Source of the DNA: Volvariella volvacea V23
Taxonomy: Eukaryota > Basidiomycota > Agaricomycetes > Agaricales > Pluteaceae
Direction of reading: 5' to 3'
DNA: 64,000 nt
NCBI GenBank assembly: GCA_000349905.1
Contig: KB722751.1
Span: 20,405 to 84,404, forward strand
A program made the position numbers and the translations under genes. Position 1 is the stretch's first letter. Each line of letters begins with the position of its first letter. Below are positions 24,801 to 35,011 of the stretch, in pieces. Under the pieces are notes generated by a model. That model did not search any database. It worked only from the letters and a program-made list of their open reading frames with translations, and was not told where the DNA came from.

Positions 24801-25180
24801 CAAGCCCGCAACGATTGAAACGGCATAAGGCAAGAGGGGGGAGGTCAGCCAGAGCCTGCTCGGTGTGGAGCTATGTACAAACGACACCTTTTGTCAACTC
24901 TCGTACGTTTTGTCCGAGAGCCTTCGAGGTCCTGGCTTATGAGAGCAGTGCCGTGCATAAGCCCTGAGTACGTAGATCCAGGATCAGAAGGCGGTAGGTA
25001 TGAAAGGTTGATTGTGGATTTTCTGGGATCCCGCTTTTGTGTTGATTGCTGGGCAGAAACCAAGGAGGGAGGCCCAGGGAGAATCTCTGTTGCGAGACTA
25101 GCGTCCCCCTCAAGGTGTGACGGTTGATGAACAGGGACGCCCGGCAACAGATAAGCTGGCATACTAGCTGCAGAGGCCAT
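21879..25180 (-). CDS. Double PHD-finger protein, Rco1/Cph-like
   Basis: A chromatin protein resembling Rco1 (yeast Rpd3S) and Cph1/Cph2 (fission yeast Clr6 complex II), which direct histone deacetylation over transcribed genes. The N-terminal part from the ATG at 25180 is Pro/Ser-rich. The first PHD finger (about 24370-24220) has CSSC, CDGC, HLWC and CPSC in correct order. A helical segment with [19 protein letters not shown] follows, as in the Rco1 interaction region. The second PHD-like domain (about 23840-23550) has LCFRC, ISCDYC, HWHLDC and CPNH. The remainder to 21879 is Lys/Ser/Pro-rich and disordered. Introns are frequent and the exon set in the first 400 bp and the last 1.5 kb is uncertain. 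Family assignment rests on domain order; other PHD proteins are possible. Confidence 0.8.
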
Positions 25181-26188
25181 TCTGGTATTCCGTAGAGTAA
25201 TCTAGCCCAAGGTGCGGGCAATGAGGGAGTAGCCGTTGAAGCAGGATGAGAGGCGGAGACAAATTTCGGCGCAACAGACGCACACTTATTCGTCGGTCCA
25301 CAGCCTCCAACGGTGCGAGCCCAACCAGTACATAGTCGTAATTCCTGGCACTCAGGAGAGAAATACAGTATGGTATTGGTTGTAATTTACAACATTGGTC
25401 GATTTCGTGATGCTTCTCATAGAGGATTCACTTTGCAAATGCCTGCCAGTGCAATGACCTGGCGGTCGCTCGACGTCCAGACAATTGTCAAGCTCTTGAT
25501 GCTCAGGTCATTCCAGCGCTTGGAGAGTGCACCTGTGCAAGACGCAGTTGTTTTGACTGAATGCATGGTCCAACCACCCAAATGACGTTGAAGCGGACAC
25601 AAAGTCCTTGTCATGGAGTCACCACCTGTGGGCCAATGGCATTGATATGATATGAAGATACTCATGATGTTGCCAGTCAAGGTGCTGCTGTCTCTGTTTA
25701 TGACAACGCCCAAGATTTGGCATGCCTGAATACAGACCATTGCACAATATGTTACATGCATCAAGGCAGGTAGTTTGGGGCAATGAAGGCCAGCGAGATA
25801 GCCCAATGAATACAGGCGCCCTACTAGGGCCTATACCTAGAACAGCAGACCTGCCGTTGTGCGGTCAACATTCCGCGCAATATCATACGCATCCCAGGCA
25901 GCATTGCACTGAGTAATCTGAAATGGCGAGATATATGCAGAGTATTGATCAGCAAAACATCGACAGTAAAGAATACGTGATAATAATTAACGTTGGATAA
26001 TAGACTGGGTGCTCTTCCACGAATGCGGATACGATGGTATCACTGCAGCGCCGCGGCTGCAGGCCGAGACGCCTGTGGATAAGGGTGCATAGTTGCGGCC
26101 GTGGCAGACGCAATGAGTTCCAGGATTAGGTAAGGCCAACCCGCCTCCCCTTCTGCTACTGAAACGCTCGAAAGCTTGACCAACCGCG
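25181..26188. other. Long divergent intergenic region, unresolved
   Basis: 1 kb between the ATGs of the PHD gene (-) and PRP38 (+), far longer than other head-to-head gaps here. A minus frame of 129 codons (25417-25806) has no ATG-anchored domain and an odd composition rich in Cys, Ser, Thr and Trp; upstream in-frame stops make it unlikely to be a gene. The segment 25600-25920 may be an old repeat. Confidence 0.35.
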
Positions 26189-27149
26189 ATGGCCAACACA
26201 ACCGTTTCCGGTGCACACGCCATTCATGGACAAAATCCCCAATTCTTAGTCGAAACCGTCATTCGCAATCGCATCTACGAGTCTCAGTACTGGAAAGAGC
26301 ACTGCTTCGCCCTAACAGGTGGGCGCACCAGATCCATCTCTTCACCATGTAACTCATCCCGACGTGTAGCCGAAAGTCTTATCGATAAAGCAATAGAACT
26401 GCACTTTATTGGAGGCGTGTATGGTAACCAACGGCCAACAGAATTCCTCTGTCTTCTCCTCAAACTCCTTCAAATTCAGCCCGAGAAAGAAATCCTGGTT
26501 GAATACCTTCGTGCTGATGAATTCAAGTTGGTGATACTTCTTCCCTATTGTCACTGCTTATGTTGAGCGCCTGCTATATGCAGGTATCTTCGTGCATTGG
26601 CTGCAATGTACATCCGTATGACCTTCCGGGCCGTGGAAGTTTTTGAACTCCTGGAACCACTGCTTAAGGATTTTCGGAAATTGCGCCAGAGGCAAATGAG
26701 TACGATCTCCTCCCTCTGCGCTGTTGTTCAATGCTCACAATTACCTATCCAAAGTGGGGTACTCTTTGACCTATGTTGATAAGTTTATCGACGCGCTTTT
26801 GACAGAAGAACGCGTCTGTGACATCATACTTCCTCGTCTACCAAAACGCCAAATATTAGAAGAGAACGGTGATTTAGGGCCGAGAAAAAGCCGCTTGCTG
26901 GACGCATTGGAAGACAGAAGTGAAGATAGCTCTGAACGCCGCAGTCGTAGTGAGAGTAGGACTAGCAGCAGAAGTAGCACAGATATCGGGGATGGTCGTA
27001 GCCTCAGCCACCCCTCTAGAAGCCCATCTCCTACAGGTTCCCGTTTTGTCTCAAGAAGTCCCTCTGGTTCACCATCACACTCCAGGTCACGTTCTCCATA
27101 TCGTTCCCGTAGTCGTAGTATATCTCCGGATCGCATAGCTACTGATTAA
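26189..27149 (+). CDS. PRP38: Pre-mRNA splicing factor Prp38
   Basis: The U4/U6.U5 tri-snRNP-associated factor needed for spliceosome activation. From the ATG at 26189 the conserved PRP38 domain reads HGQNPQFLVETVIRNRIYES, then HFIGGVYGNQRPTEFLCLLL, YLRALAAMYIRMTFRAVEVF, LLKDFRKLRQRQM and TYVDKFIDALLTEERVCDII. Three introns (after FALT, after ADEFK and after RQRQM) restore the frame. The C-terminus is an RS-like tail (SRSRSPYRSRSRSISPDR), as in animal and fungal homologues but longer than in budding yeast. The stop is only 11 bp from the stop of the convergent uL15m gene, so the 3' UTRs must overlap. Confidence 0.95.
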
Positions 27150-27160
27150 ATTGAAGGGAA

Positions 27161-28078
27161 CTACTTTTGGACATCTGATTTCTGTTGCTTCCAAGCATTA
27201 AGCTGTGTTGACAGAGTCTGCCACCGCTCCTCTACGAACGGTACGTCTTTGACTCTCTCCAATAACTGAGGCGATAGATAACCTCTATTTGAATAATTAC
27301 CGTACCATACTGTTGGGGATGTCAGAACACTTCTTGTTGTCATTATTCGCTCTTACCAATATCCTCGCGCCTTGTCGGGGCAGCCGAAATCCGGTCAGTG
27401 CGGCCTTTAACGCAATCACGCAATGCCAGTTCATTATAGTACTTGCAGATAACTACACCACCTTGCTTCTCAATTGCTTCAATAGCACTTTTTGACGCAC
27501 GGGAGACAAGGAGGTGAATCGGAGATTTGAGGTACTGGGCCCCCTGTGAACAGTCAGAACGTTGCTGATAACGGTCGGCTCCGGACCCTACATCACCCAA
27601 CAATTTTACACCGTCTTGAACATTGTGAATACAGCCACTAAGCAATAACTCTCGAGCTGTAATAGGCTTCTCAGGTGACGAAGACAAACGACCTTGGTCA
27701 ATCCAATGTTGTATGCGGTCCAAGTTAACGGGTGCCCAAGTTTTTGCGTTCCTACACACGTTGAAAGCAATGAAGAGGAAAATAGAAATGAGACATACTG
27801 GTTGATGAAACCACGTTTTGGAAATAACTTTGTCATTGGGGTTTGCCCGCCCTCGAATCCGGGACGAATGCCAGGTCCAGAACGTGACTTTTGACCATTT
27901 GAACCTCTTCCAGCTGTTCCTCCATGGCCAGATCCCTGACCACGACCAACTCGTTTTTGCTGCAAGACATCCAATCAGTATAAAGTATACACGAAAGTCT
28001 GAGTAAACGAACGTTGTGTAGGGACCCAGGAGCGGGCTTGAGGTTAGCGAGAGTAACTCTACGAGGCCGGAAAGTCAT
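27161..28078 (-). CDS. MRPL10: Mitochondrial ribosomal protein uL15m
   Basis: A large-subunit mitoribosome protein of the bacterial L15 family. The conserved N-terminal part reads [14 protein letters not shown], then (after an intron) [20 protein letters not shown] and [13 protein letters not shown], the Gly-rich L15 signature. The middle contains [16 protein letters not shown] and the C-terminal half [20 protein letters not shown]; the end extends beyond bacterial L15, as in fungal MRPL10. The start is placed at ATG 28078. The frame upstream stays open for about 16 codons without an ATG, so an extra 5' exon carrying the import signal is possible. At least four introns. Convergent and nearly abutting with PRP38. 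Confidence 0.9.
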
Positions 28079-28309
28079 ACCAGGAAGTTGACTGTCACGC
28101 GTAGTCACACATGCTAGTCGTGGTCACCACAATAATTGAATAAACAGCTCCAATCAAACTTTGGAAAGCTCAACCTATCTCAGGATTCATTGCGTGAGAT
28201 AGTGATATCCTCAATAGACATTCTGAAAATAGGTAAACTTAAATCCATTTGTAACAACAGAAGTCCATATATTGGTCATTATACATTAAGTACTGGGTAA
28301 TATTAACTA

Positions 28310-29736
28310 TCATCGATTCCACGAGAGAAGTGACATGTCTCCCAAGCGTCTGAAGGACAGATAGGTTAGAGGTGGTATAGCAAGGTTGCAACCGCTAAAA
28401 ACTTACCGAGGTTTGATGCAATGTCGCACGGTGCCAATAATCGCAAGTAATACAAATACTCCAGCAGCGGCGACATAAGCCCATCCGAGGAATGGATTCT
28501 TCCCCCCAATCCAAGACACGGTAGAAATGACAATGGATTTAGTGCCTTTATAAGGCAATACTGGGAAATCTAGGCCATAGGAGTTAGCAAAGTCAAAAGT
28601 TGGTGCACAACTTACTCAATCCTATAATAATTCTGTATCTACCCCTTGTCATCCTGTCACTGTCGTTTCGTCCGTACAACTTCGTGAAGGTGGGCAACCC
28701 TGCTGTACGCATCCAGTTCTGAAAGTGTTCATCGCTACGGAGGTCGGGGGGTGGATTTTGCTCTGTATAGCCGTCAGGAAAACGAAGCATCCAGTTGGGT
28801 GGTGGGACAATATCTGAGAGATTGCCGTATCCACTGCCACCAATAGGCGACGAAACATATTTCTTTGCCTCTCCTGGCCAAGCTATGCCTTCAGTGGAGA
28901 AGACGTATACCTGGGAGGACGAGTCCGACGATGCCGGATTGAGAAGAACAGGATTGGAAAATGTATCTAGAGACAACTCAACAATAATGTAACTCAACAC
29001 AGACCAGAGCAACCCACCATTGAACAGAGAATTTGCAATCAACCCGCAAGGATATATCGGTTTGCCATCGCGGGACCCAAGTGGTTTACAGTCGCTGTTA
29101 TCCAAGTCACTCGCACTTCTGGCTTGGCCCCTCAGCTGATCAGAATTAAGACTTTGAACGTAACGTCGATGGTTTTGATAGAAATTTGTGAGTTTGTAAT
29201 AGAGAAATACTGATGGTTCTAGGTCGGCTGGTACTTCGAATTCCAGTATGCATTGGCGCCGCGCAGAAACATCAATGCTGTCGTCATTAGAGTTGTCCAG
29301 GAAGGCGTACTGTGGTTTAAAATCAACCTGGGCGCCATTGTCTGATGTCCGAAGATGGTATGAATATTTGTTAGACGGGAGGTCAAAGAATGTGGGTGTG
29401 ACATTGGAGGAGGAAGGGGTCAGATTCTCGCATTCTGAATAGTCAAACGTCATTTCCGAAACCAGGGAAGAGCCCCATATAAGCAATCCTCCAATAGGAC
29501 CAAAAAATGATCCCAATCAGGAAGAGAGTAGGAAGCACAGTCCTTGGGGTGAGAATGGGCTGCCATGCTTTGAGGCGCTGTTGCTTGAACGCCGTATCTA
29601 CAGTGGGTGAGGAGACATTACTGGAATACGAGCGGATGTACATACTTGCTGGCTTCCGCCAACCATTCTTCTCCTTCTTGTTCTCCCCGTCAGCGTCGTC
29701 CTTGTTCTGTGGTTTCTTGCGGTTGAACAGACCCAT
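28310..29736 (-). CDS. CDC50: CDC50/LEM3-family flippase subunit, frame broken in a T6 run
   Basis: The non-catalytic beta subunit of P4-ATPase lipid flippases: two membrane spans and a large glycosylated lumenal loop. Exon 1 from ATG 29736 gives MGLFNRKKP.., and after an intron [18 protein letters not shown], the family hallmark. The first membrane segment begins [12 protein letters not shown] in one frame and continues [19 protein letters not shown] in the next. The switch lies at six T's (plus 29502-29507) where five would keep the frame, and no intron can fit without removing conserved residues. Downstream the loop is intact ([20 protein letters not shown]), followed by the second membrane span ([20 protein letters not shown]) and, across an intron, the fungal tail [14 protein letters not shown] sequencing error or a recent null allele are both possible. 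Shares an 83-bp promoter with the MCM-binding protein. Confidence 0.88.
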
Positions 29737-29819
29737 GCTGGACAGTTGTTGGTGATGAAGCAAGCTGGAGTGGCTGGACGACCAGTAGCTTACTCGGATA
29801 CATTATGTAATGCAAGGCT

Positions 29820-31543
29820 ATGCTTCCTGCCATCACCCAGCTCTTCGCCGAGGATGGTGACCTCGACACCCTCCCTGCTCGTGTTAGTGCTTATTATCAA
29901 ACTCTGTGTGCGGACGAAAATGCCTTCGAACAGGTGCACAATTTGGCTAACGTTCATCCTTAACCCTTAACTAATGTCAGGTCATAGTTGCCTATTCTCG
30001 ACCCTACCCACCCCCCTGAATCTCTTCAAATTGGTACAGTAGTTCGCTTTCCCGCAATGGTGCAGGACACCTCTGTTGCACCACAGTTGTACCTTGCTCG
30101 GCAACAAAACGGTAGCTGCGGCGGCTGGGGTTTCGATGATACAAGTGTTCAGCCCAGTATAAATGACCTACGGCAGTGTGCGGTTATTTGGGCAGTGTCA
30201 ATTCCTGGCCAAAGTCCGTGGCTGTATCCACTCGGTGGTAGCGTGCCATTCCTCCGTTCCGTAAGCATCCAAACACTTAAACCAATATAGATGCAGTGCC
30301 AGCGTCCCGCACACCATATCCGCATAAGTACCCGCTCGCGAACAGAGATCATGTAGGAGCTCAAGTCAAGGTAATGGCCCTTCCCGTCACTTAGATATGA
30401 TCTTTACCAATAAAGAAAGATATATGACAGGGCTGATAGTGACTCTATTAAGGCCGTGGATATTCGGTACTTTGTTGGGATATTGACCTACGAACCGTAA
30501 GGCATATGCTTGAACTAGCCCGACTCTGACCATTCTTCAGATTGGCCTTTGAAGGAGGTACCTTGGATGCGGTGCCAACTATACACACCCTATTTTCTCG
30601 ACCAGTACCTGCTACAATACGGCGCTATGTTTATCCAGCAGAGTTCCCCGCCCCGGTCCCCAAGGAGGATGTCAGGGATGAACTTATCACTTGGATTGCT
30701 GATGAAGCTCTTGCTGGGGATCGAGATGTTGCGGAATGGGTTTTAATCTGCGTTCTTTCTCGAGTGTAAGTCAAACAAGACGTGCCGGAATGAGTGGCTG
30801 AATCTCACCAGACAATCGCATAACCCGCCATTATTTCCGGTTTCTCTTGCAATTTCTCAGTTCCCAAACCCGTCCGAAAGGTCGCAGATACCTGCGCTGT
30901 GTCATGTCCTATCGGCCATCCTTCCCTTGAGTGTCACCATACAGCTGTCGCTGGATGCATTGAACAACACAGGATTCGCCCCAGAATTTGTGGACGAGAC
31001 GTTACACAGTGGTTGGCTCCAGCTTCCGCAGGGTAGCGTATGTATTCTGACTGAGGCCGACATAACTGAGGGAGCAATTAACGAACGAGGTATTGTCACA
31101 CAACATGCATCTTCCCAGCTATTCAATACCCTCGCAGGTCTGTCAAATCTAAAGGCTGTTCAGCAAGTAATGAGTCTTCAGACTTTGGATTACAATTTCC
31201 CCTACAGTACATACAACTTTCAAACCGACATATCATTTCTTGTGCTGACCGAAGGGAGGAAGAGTACATTCTTTCAGGTAGTGCTGCAGCTCAGGTACTA
31301 CGTCACGGCATTCACGTGTGTTCACAGACCGATTTTGTGGTGCCCCTTCAACCGCCAGGTGGCTCTCGAGTGAAGGCGAAACTTCGTCGCTCCCTCTATA
31401 AGGGGAAAGAAGAAGTAAGATATCCGAGCCAGAGTCAATTAGAAAGGTTTCGACACCTTGTTGGTGGCGCCAAATCGGCGAAGCTGTCCGATATACGGGT
31501 ATCTGAATATGTAGCGGAGGTGATGTTCTTTGCAGAGAGATGA
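29820..31543 (+). CDS. MCM-binding protein (MCMBP/Mcb1/ETG1 family)
   Basis: A nuclear partner of MCM2-7 subunits that promotes MCM assembly and unloading and is needed for replication and cohesion in other eukaryotes. From the ATG at 29820 the N-terminus is AITQLFAEDGDLDTLPARVS. The conserved block VVRFPAMVQDTSVAPQLYLA follows, then VIWAVSIPGQSPWLYPL, PHKYPLANRDHVGAQVK, VDIRYFVGILTYEP and, near the C-terminus, LQLPQGSVCILTEADITEG, a YNFPYSTYNF motif and DFVVPLQPP. The end is SEYVAEVMFFAER. About seven introns join in frame. Family assignment rests on the QDTS..YLA and AVSIPG blocks and gene length. Divergent from CDC50. Confidence 0.88.
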
Positions 31544-31875
31544 AGCCTTATCCTGAACCTAGGTAGTATATACAAGACGAATTCGTGAAATCAAGGAAAA
31601 TGATACAAGAAAGGGGAAGAGAGGACAATAGTTCCCCCCAGGGTATTTATACATCGGACGCCCTCATCCAATATATGATCCTCTCTAGGTTCGTGTCCCT
31701 TCCTATTCTCAATCAGGCTAAACTCTACACCAGGGTGGTTACCATGTCCCTACATGAACCAGAAATCACGATAGATATTTGGAAGAGAGTTAATTCCCTC
31801 GATACAGAGAGGAGGAAAAGACTGGAGCAAAGAGATTAGAGATAGTAGCTTGGTTTGACATAGCTCTATTATCTA
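31544..31875. other. Convergent intergenic region (332 bp)
   Basis: Between the MCMBP and PRM15 stop codons. One plus frame of 84 codons (31585-31839) lacks an ATG start and any domain; I do not call it a gene. Confidence 0.45.
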
Positions 31876-34730
31876 TTATGGCTGGCCCAAGTTATACCTC
31901 CGCGCTTGCAGCCAGACAACACTCAGTTCAGCGACTACTTCTTGTAATTTAGCTCTGACGAGGGTGGCAGAGGCTCCACTTCCCTCAAGGTAGTACTTGA
32001 TCTAGAGTATGTTCAAGCCAATCACCTTGCAGGTCCCAAGGAGATCGAAACTAACCTTAGGCTCAGTCCCACTCGTTCTAGGTTGTCTAAGTCACAGATC
32101 AGCTCACATAATTTATATTCTTACCTGATGGTCAAGACAATGGTCGTGCCCTGTTCTTCGCGTGCCCTGAATTGAATCATCTGGCCAGGTGATGTGGGGA
32201 GGAAAGGTTTGAATGAAGGTGGATTTTCACTGTCATATCCAATTGTAAGGTCAATGACCCGGTTAATAGTGAACCCTGCAATAGTCGAAGGATAACTAGG
32301 ATCCGAAGTCTTTTAAAGTGTAAATGCAATTCAAGTTGGGAAATGTGAGTCTCGTATCCACTCACGTTGTAGGACCTCAAACGAGTGAATATTTCGACAA
32401 TCGCTTGCGGATCATTGCAGATGAAATAACTGTTGCTAGTCTGTACTATCTCAAAAATCAAAGGCGCATTTGCTCATAGCTATGAACATACCTGGAAGTG
32501 TCCATATCTGCAGGAGCCATGAGCAAGCTGCATATAAGTGAGTACATGGCACTTGACTTTTCGTAAAGTTCTTCAAGGTAGATAGATGGTGTTTTTCCTT
32601 GAGAGTGCAGGGCACCAACTAACTCTGCAAACCGAAGCTGACGAAGATTAGAGTAAACATGGGGATCCAAGCCGTGAGTGTATTTGCGTACCGCCGCTGC
32701 TACTCCATCCTTGTCGCGAACATTGCCACCAAACATGAAACCAATAGCTTCTTCATATCCAAATGGGACTTCAAACCCTTTCCTTTCCAGGTCTAATGCA
32801 GTATTGCCGATGTATTTGAAACCTGCAACCAGTCAATCCCACATGTCCGCTGAGGGAATATATGTGTGATACCCGTGAGGCATTCAGCAAAGTGGAATCC
32901 TTCTGCCTGCGCCATTGATGCAATCATCTTTGAGCTAACCGTGGAGGCAACCATGGCGAGCTTTGCAAGCGATTTTCCTGAGGTTTTATATATCTCCAGC
33001 GCTTGAGCAGCGAAGAGTGTTCCGAGTTGATCGCCAGTAAAGATTTTCCAGGAACCAGGAGCACTGCGTCTGGTTATCATAGAGGACTGCAGGTCAAATA
33101 GAGGACCCACCTTCTCTCTGCCGCTGCAAATCTATCGCTATCAGGATCCTGAGCAAGTACGTATTGAACACCATTTTGTTCTGCTGTTTTTATCGCCAAA
33201 TCCTTTTGCGGACTTCAATACGCTAATACACCGTGCAGCAATGATATCAATTTACCAGTGCACCTAGAGAAAAATTAGGAAATTTTTTGCAAGATGGCTT
33301 GTCATACCTTTTTCTTCTGGATTAGGAAACTTGACAGTAGGAAAGTCGGGATCAGGGTGCTGCTGTTGGACAACGGGGGTGTATGGGGCAAGCCCGAAGG
33401 TAGAGAATCCTTGAGATAAAAAGGAATCACTCACGCCGTGCATCGACGTGTTCACAAATGTGATGCGGTTTTGCCCATTCAACGAACTGTATAGAGTCAG
33501 AATATCCATCAACGAAGAAATGAGGTACACACCGTCTGTAGCTCAGCGACAAAATATGCTCTTCGAAGTAAGCTGTTCGTAGCTCCTTAACGGTGTCTCG
33601 ATAGAGAGGAGAAAGGGTAACTGTGTTAATATCCCAGGTCAATGGTGTTAAGTTCTTGATGATGTACTCCGAGATTCCTTCGTCGTGAGGGGATATGATC
33701 TCAAATCGGAGAGTCAGAGGAACAAGTTACATCACAACGCTTTATGATACCTGAATAGCGTTCTCCCAATAAACCTGGGGCAGTTACGGCTAAGCAATGT
33801 GCGCACGGGATATAGATACTGCGGATGGAAGACTGACTTTATAGCCATTATCTTGCTTGAATCCAGTTCAGGCCGAGACTGAATAATTGGAAAGTATATG
33901 ACATACTTTGGGATTGTGACTAGCTAAATATTGAGCACGTTTAATTCGTTCTGATACGGAATTCCGAGTTTATTATGTTACCTGTGATCATGACTCCGCA
34001 GGCAGCATTCAGCTTTTTCACGCCAAAGGGTACCCTGGTTTGATAATTCAGTGACTGCATACTTCGGGCACACAGACCAGGAAACCATACAAAGGTGTAT
34101 GAACGAGTCCTTTCAGTAGATGTACCTTGACCCCCATTGCAATGAATGCTGCTGCCGTGAGATAACCCCAGCGCTCAGAGTTGTGACGGTGGTCATAACC
34201 CACAACCACCCCTCGTTCAGCAGCAGTGGGGATGCGATCCAAAACGTATGCACACAAGCCCTACGATGTGCTATCAGGGCTGACCACAAAATCAAATGCA
34301 GATGCCAGATACCTGAGAAGCCTGAATGACAATTAAATCTAGCAGGCACTCAGTGAGTGAAGGAAACGAAAGCAGGACGTCACAGACCATTCATACGGGA
34401 CCATCCAGCCTCCATTTTCCCCCTTAAACCTAACACGAAATTGGACGAGCAATAATATACGATCTCGAACATATTACCTGCTGTTCCGAACTCAATACGG
34501 TTTCTGTGAGTCGATAAGTAAGTTTATCGGCAAGAGGGGACTGGTATAACACCTCATTCGCTTCTCTAATTCATCATAATTGCCGGTGTCCCAAAGGTCT
34601 TGGATCTCGGAGCGGGTTGAAGGGTTCTATTAGGTGGAAAAGGTGAGCGAAGCTAGTTCAAGTACTCAGGCAATCAAGTAACCTGATCAAGTCGAAGCCA
34701 CTCTTCGACCAAGGACTCAAGGGTCGCCAT
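31876..34730 (-). CDS. PRM15: Phosphoribomutase / phosphopentomutase (PGM2-PRM15 type)
   Basis: An alpha-D-phosphohexomutase of the PGM2/PRM15 subgroup (yeast YMR278w), interconverting ribose-1-P and ribose-5-P in the cytosol, with weaker glucose-1-P activity. From ATG 34730: LVEEWLRLDQNPSTRSEIQD, NRIEFGTAG then LRGKMEAGWSRMN (a subgroup mark), GVVVGYDHRHNSE. The catalytic phosphoserine loop is TASHNPKQDNGYK, the metal site DPDSDRFA, the sugar-binding loop GYEEAIGFMFG, and the phosphate-binding loop RTSGTEPK near the 3' end. About 15 short introns. The catalytic loop is assembled from microexons of 17 nt (33907-33923), 18 nt (33838-33855) and 24 nt (33751-33774). Subgroup specificity is inferred from the family. 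Confidence 0.92.
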
Positions 34731-35011
34731 TAGAGCTGAGCAGATGCGATTCGGTGAACAGGAGACAGATCGTTAAGATAGCAGTAAGGTTCGGAAATCC
34801 CCGCTAAGCATCTGTGGCCTTACCCGATGCTAACACTATTTCAATACTCAGGAACAAATTAACTCGAAGTACTACTGTAGTAGGAGGTATTGACTCAGAC
34901 ACCAACTGAGTATTGCAAGTGAGACTGTGCTACTAGCTAGACCTAAGGGCCCAACCGCTTCAGTGTTGGTCCAAGCTATACTTTCGTTAGGTCTTTGAGC
35001 TGCAGACTTGG

